Origin: Vulcanisaeta sp.
GTDB taxonomy: Archaea; Thermoproteota; Thermoprotei; Thermoproteales; Thermocladiaceae
Assembly (NCBI GenBank): GCA_022014875.1
Contig: JAKMAE010000003.1
Coordinates: forward strand, 1-33,167
DNA: 33,167 nucleotides
Reading direction: 5' to 3'
Shown here: in pieces, positions 32,432-33,167 of the stretch
Layout of the letters: every line of letters starts with the position of its first letter
Position numbering within the stretch: the stretch's first letter is position 1
Notes under the pieces: generated by a model
Database searches by the model: none
Seen by the model: the letters and a program-made list of their open reading frames with translations, nothing else
Told to the model about the DNA's origin: nothing
Program-made: the position numbers and the translations under genes

Positions 32432-33019
32432 GTGAGGTTGAACATATACCTAGCGGGCGTTGGCGGGCAGGGCTTAATAACCTTCGCCACGGTACTCGGC
32501 GACGCGGCGCTAAGGACTGGTTATAAAGTGCTGATTGCGGAGACCCACGGACTGAGCCAGAGGGGTGGCTCGGTCGATGTTCACGTGAGGATTGGCGACG
32601 TCGATGCCCCGTTAATACCGAGGGGTGGCGCCGACGTTATCGTGGCATTCGAAATACTTGAGGCATTCAGGGCCGTGAGTTATGCCAACGAGGACACAGT
32701 CTTCATAGTAAATAGAAGACTCATTAGGCCGCCGGCAACTAGGCAGAGAATACCGCGTATTGAGGAGCTTGAGGGCATTTTACGGAACAGCATTAAAAAT
32801 ATGCACTTCATAAATGCGTACGAGGATGCAGTTAAGCTTGGCAATGCGATTTATGAAAACATGGTGATGCTTGGTGCCCTATACTCAATCATGAACTTAG
32901 GCCAATACATACCACGTAGCATCATTGAGGAGGCGATAAAGGCAAATGTAAGGAGGGATGTCGATAAGAACATAAAGGCATTCGCGCTAGGCTTGAAATA
33001 CGGTAGCGGCACCGCCTGA
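32432..33019 (+). CDS. iorB: Indolepyruvate:ferredoxin oxidoreductase, beta subunit
   Basis: The protein of about 195 residues matches the gamma-type domain: IYLAGVGGQGLITFATVLGDAA at the N-terminus, ETHGLSQRGGSVDVHVRIG (about 40-58), and ADVIVAFEILEAFRAV. It completes the CoA-dependent enzyme with IorA. GTG 32432 is preferred because GAGGTG (32420-32425) sits 6 bases before it as a ribosome binding site; the upstream GTG 32423 would overlap that site. The gene begins 10 bases after iorA, so the subunits are coupled. Confidence 0.93.
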   Translation: MRLNIYLAGVGGQGLITFATVLGDAALRTGYKVLIAETHGLSQRGGSVDVHVRIGDVDAPLIPRGGADVIVAFEILEAFRAVSYANEDTVFIVNRRLIRPPATRQRIPRIEELEGILRNSIKNMHFINAYEDAVKLGNAIYENMVMLGALYSIMNLGQYIPRSIIEEAIKANVRRDVDKNIKAFALGLKYGSGTA

Positions 33020-33043
33020 TAAGAGATGAAGGCAGGCAAAAAG

Positions 33044-33066
33044 AAAAATTTATTTTTATTTTGATT
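33044..33066 (+). terminator. T-rich tract after iorB
   Basis: A run with ATTTATTTTTATTTTG lies 25-45 bases after the iorB stop and before the convergent right-edge gene. It resembles an archaeal oligo-T terminator. Confidence 0.45.
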
Positions 33067-33083
33067 TAATATAAAAAGCGCAT

Positions 33084-33167
33084 TTACCTTTCCTTAACAA
33101 TCCTCAGGTCAGTACCTATGGTCTCAGGGCCTATAGCAGCTGCAATACCATAGACAATACCCGCAAG
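33084..33167 (-). CDS. C-terminal end of a gene cut by the right edge
   Basis: The minus strand is open from the right edge to TAA at 33084-33086, giving 27 residues (start LAGIVYGIAAAIGPETIG, end IVKER). The Gly/Ala-rich segment could be the last membrane helix of an integral membrane protein or part of an enzyme; the family is not recognisable. It converges on iorB. Confidence 0.45.
   Translation of the reverse strand, partial: LAGIVYGIAAAIGPETIGTDLRIVKER

Noticed and set aside
1-33167. CRISPR arrays, insertion sequences, integrase genes or attachment sites.
   Set aside because: No regularly spaced repeats, transposase motifs or tRNA-end duplications were seen. The tRNA-Val 3' end is intact, and I found no second copy of it in the window.

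Overview
The window reads as chromosome of a hyperthermophilic crenarchaeon of the order Thermoproteales. Vulcanisaeta or Caldivirga is my best guess, but that is an inference from gene content and style and I could not test it. Supporting signs are archaeal ribosomal genes (uS3, uL29) followed by an Rpp29-like gene, A-type ATP synthase subunits, CDP-archaeol synthase and a UbiA-type lipid prenyltransferase. The fructose-bisphosphate aldolase / PPi-type phosphofructokinase operon is the arrangement known from Thermoproteus tenax. Many GTG or TTG starts lie about 25-29 bases downstream of a TATA-like box, which means largely leaderless transcription. I see no CRISPR array, insertion sequence or prophage, so this is mostly core genome.

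Layout. 1-1653: two minus-strand exported surface proteins, the first cut by the left edge. 1799-5051: a HAD phosphatase converging on a VKOR-type thiol oxidoreductase, then a MoeA molybdenum-cofactor protein fused to a substrate-binding-like domain. 5082-8470: an operon of a complete acetyl-CoA-synthetase-like enzyme followed by a second, shortened adenylate-forming protein. 8746-12348: a glutamate-synthase-type FMN domain without cysteines, the UbiA prenyltransferase, ATP synthase subunit F, CarS and a three-finger C2H2 protein. 12470-14155: an unknown protein, a C/D box sRNA on the minus strand and two tandem DUF35-type proteins. 14207-17920: rps3, rpl29, an Rpp29-like gene, then ATP synthase subunits E and A. 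17928-20080: a winged-helix protein and CysRS. 20081-20415: a gene-poor spacer. 20416-22227: the fba-pfp glycolytic operon. 22306-25377: a creatininase-family amidohydrolase, a saccharopine-dehydrogenase-like enzyme and two small membrane proteins, the last overlapping tRNA-Val(CAC). 25526-28275: small unknown proteins, a Gfo/Idh/MocA oxidoreductase and a ribbon-helix-helix regulator divergent from a two-gene unit. 28320-33019: a large surface protein, a second C/D box sRNA, and both subunits of indolepyruvate:ferredoxin oxidoreductase. A minus-strand gene runs off the right edge.

How the genes fit together. UbiA and CarS are successive steps of archaeal ether-lipid synthesis. Aldolase and PFK catalyse consecutive glycolytic reactions. 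IorAB feeds peptide and amino-acid catabolism to ferredoxin, and the acyl-CoA synthetase handles short acids. MoeA supports molybdo- or tungsto-enzymes, and the VKOR protein makes disulfides. The most unusual items are two C/D box guide RNAs with near-textbook spacing, an Rpp29-like gene in a lineage thought to have a minimal RNase P, an adenylate-forming enzyme that lacks its catalytic lysine region, and a tRNA gene that contains the stop codon of the preceding gene.
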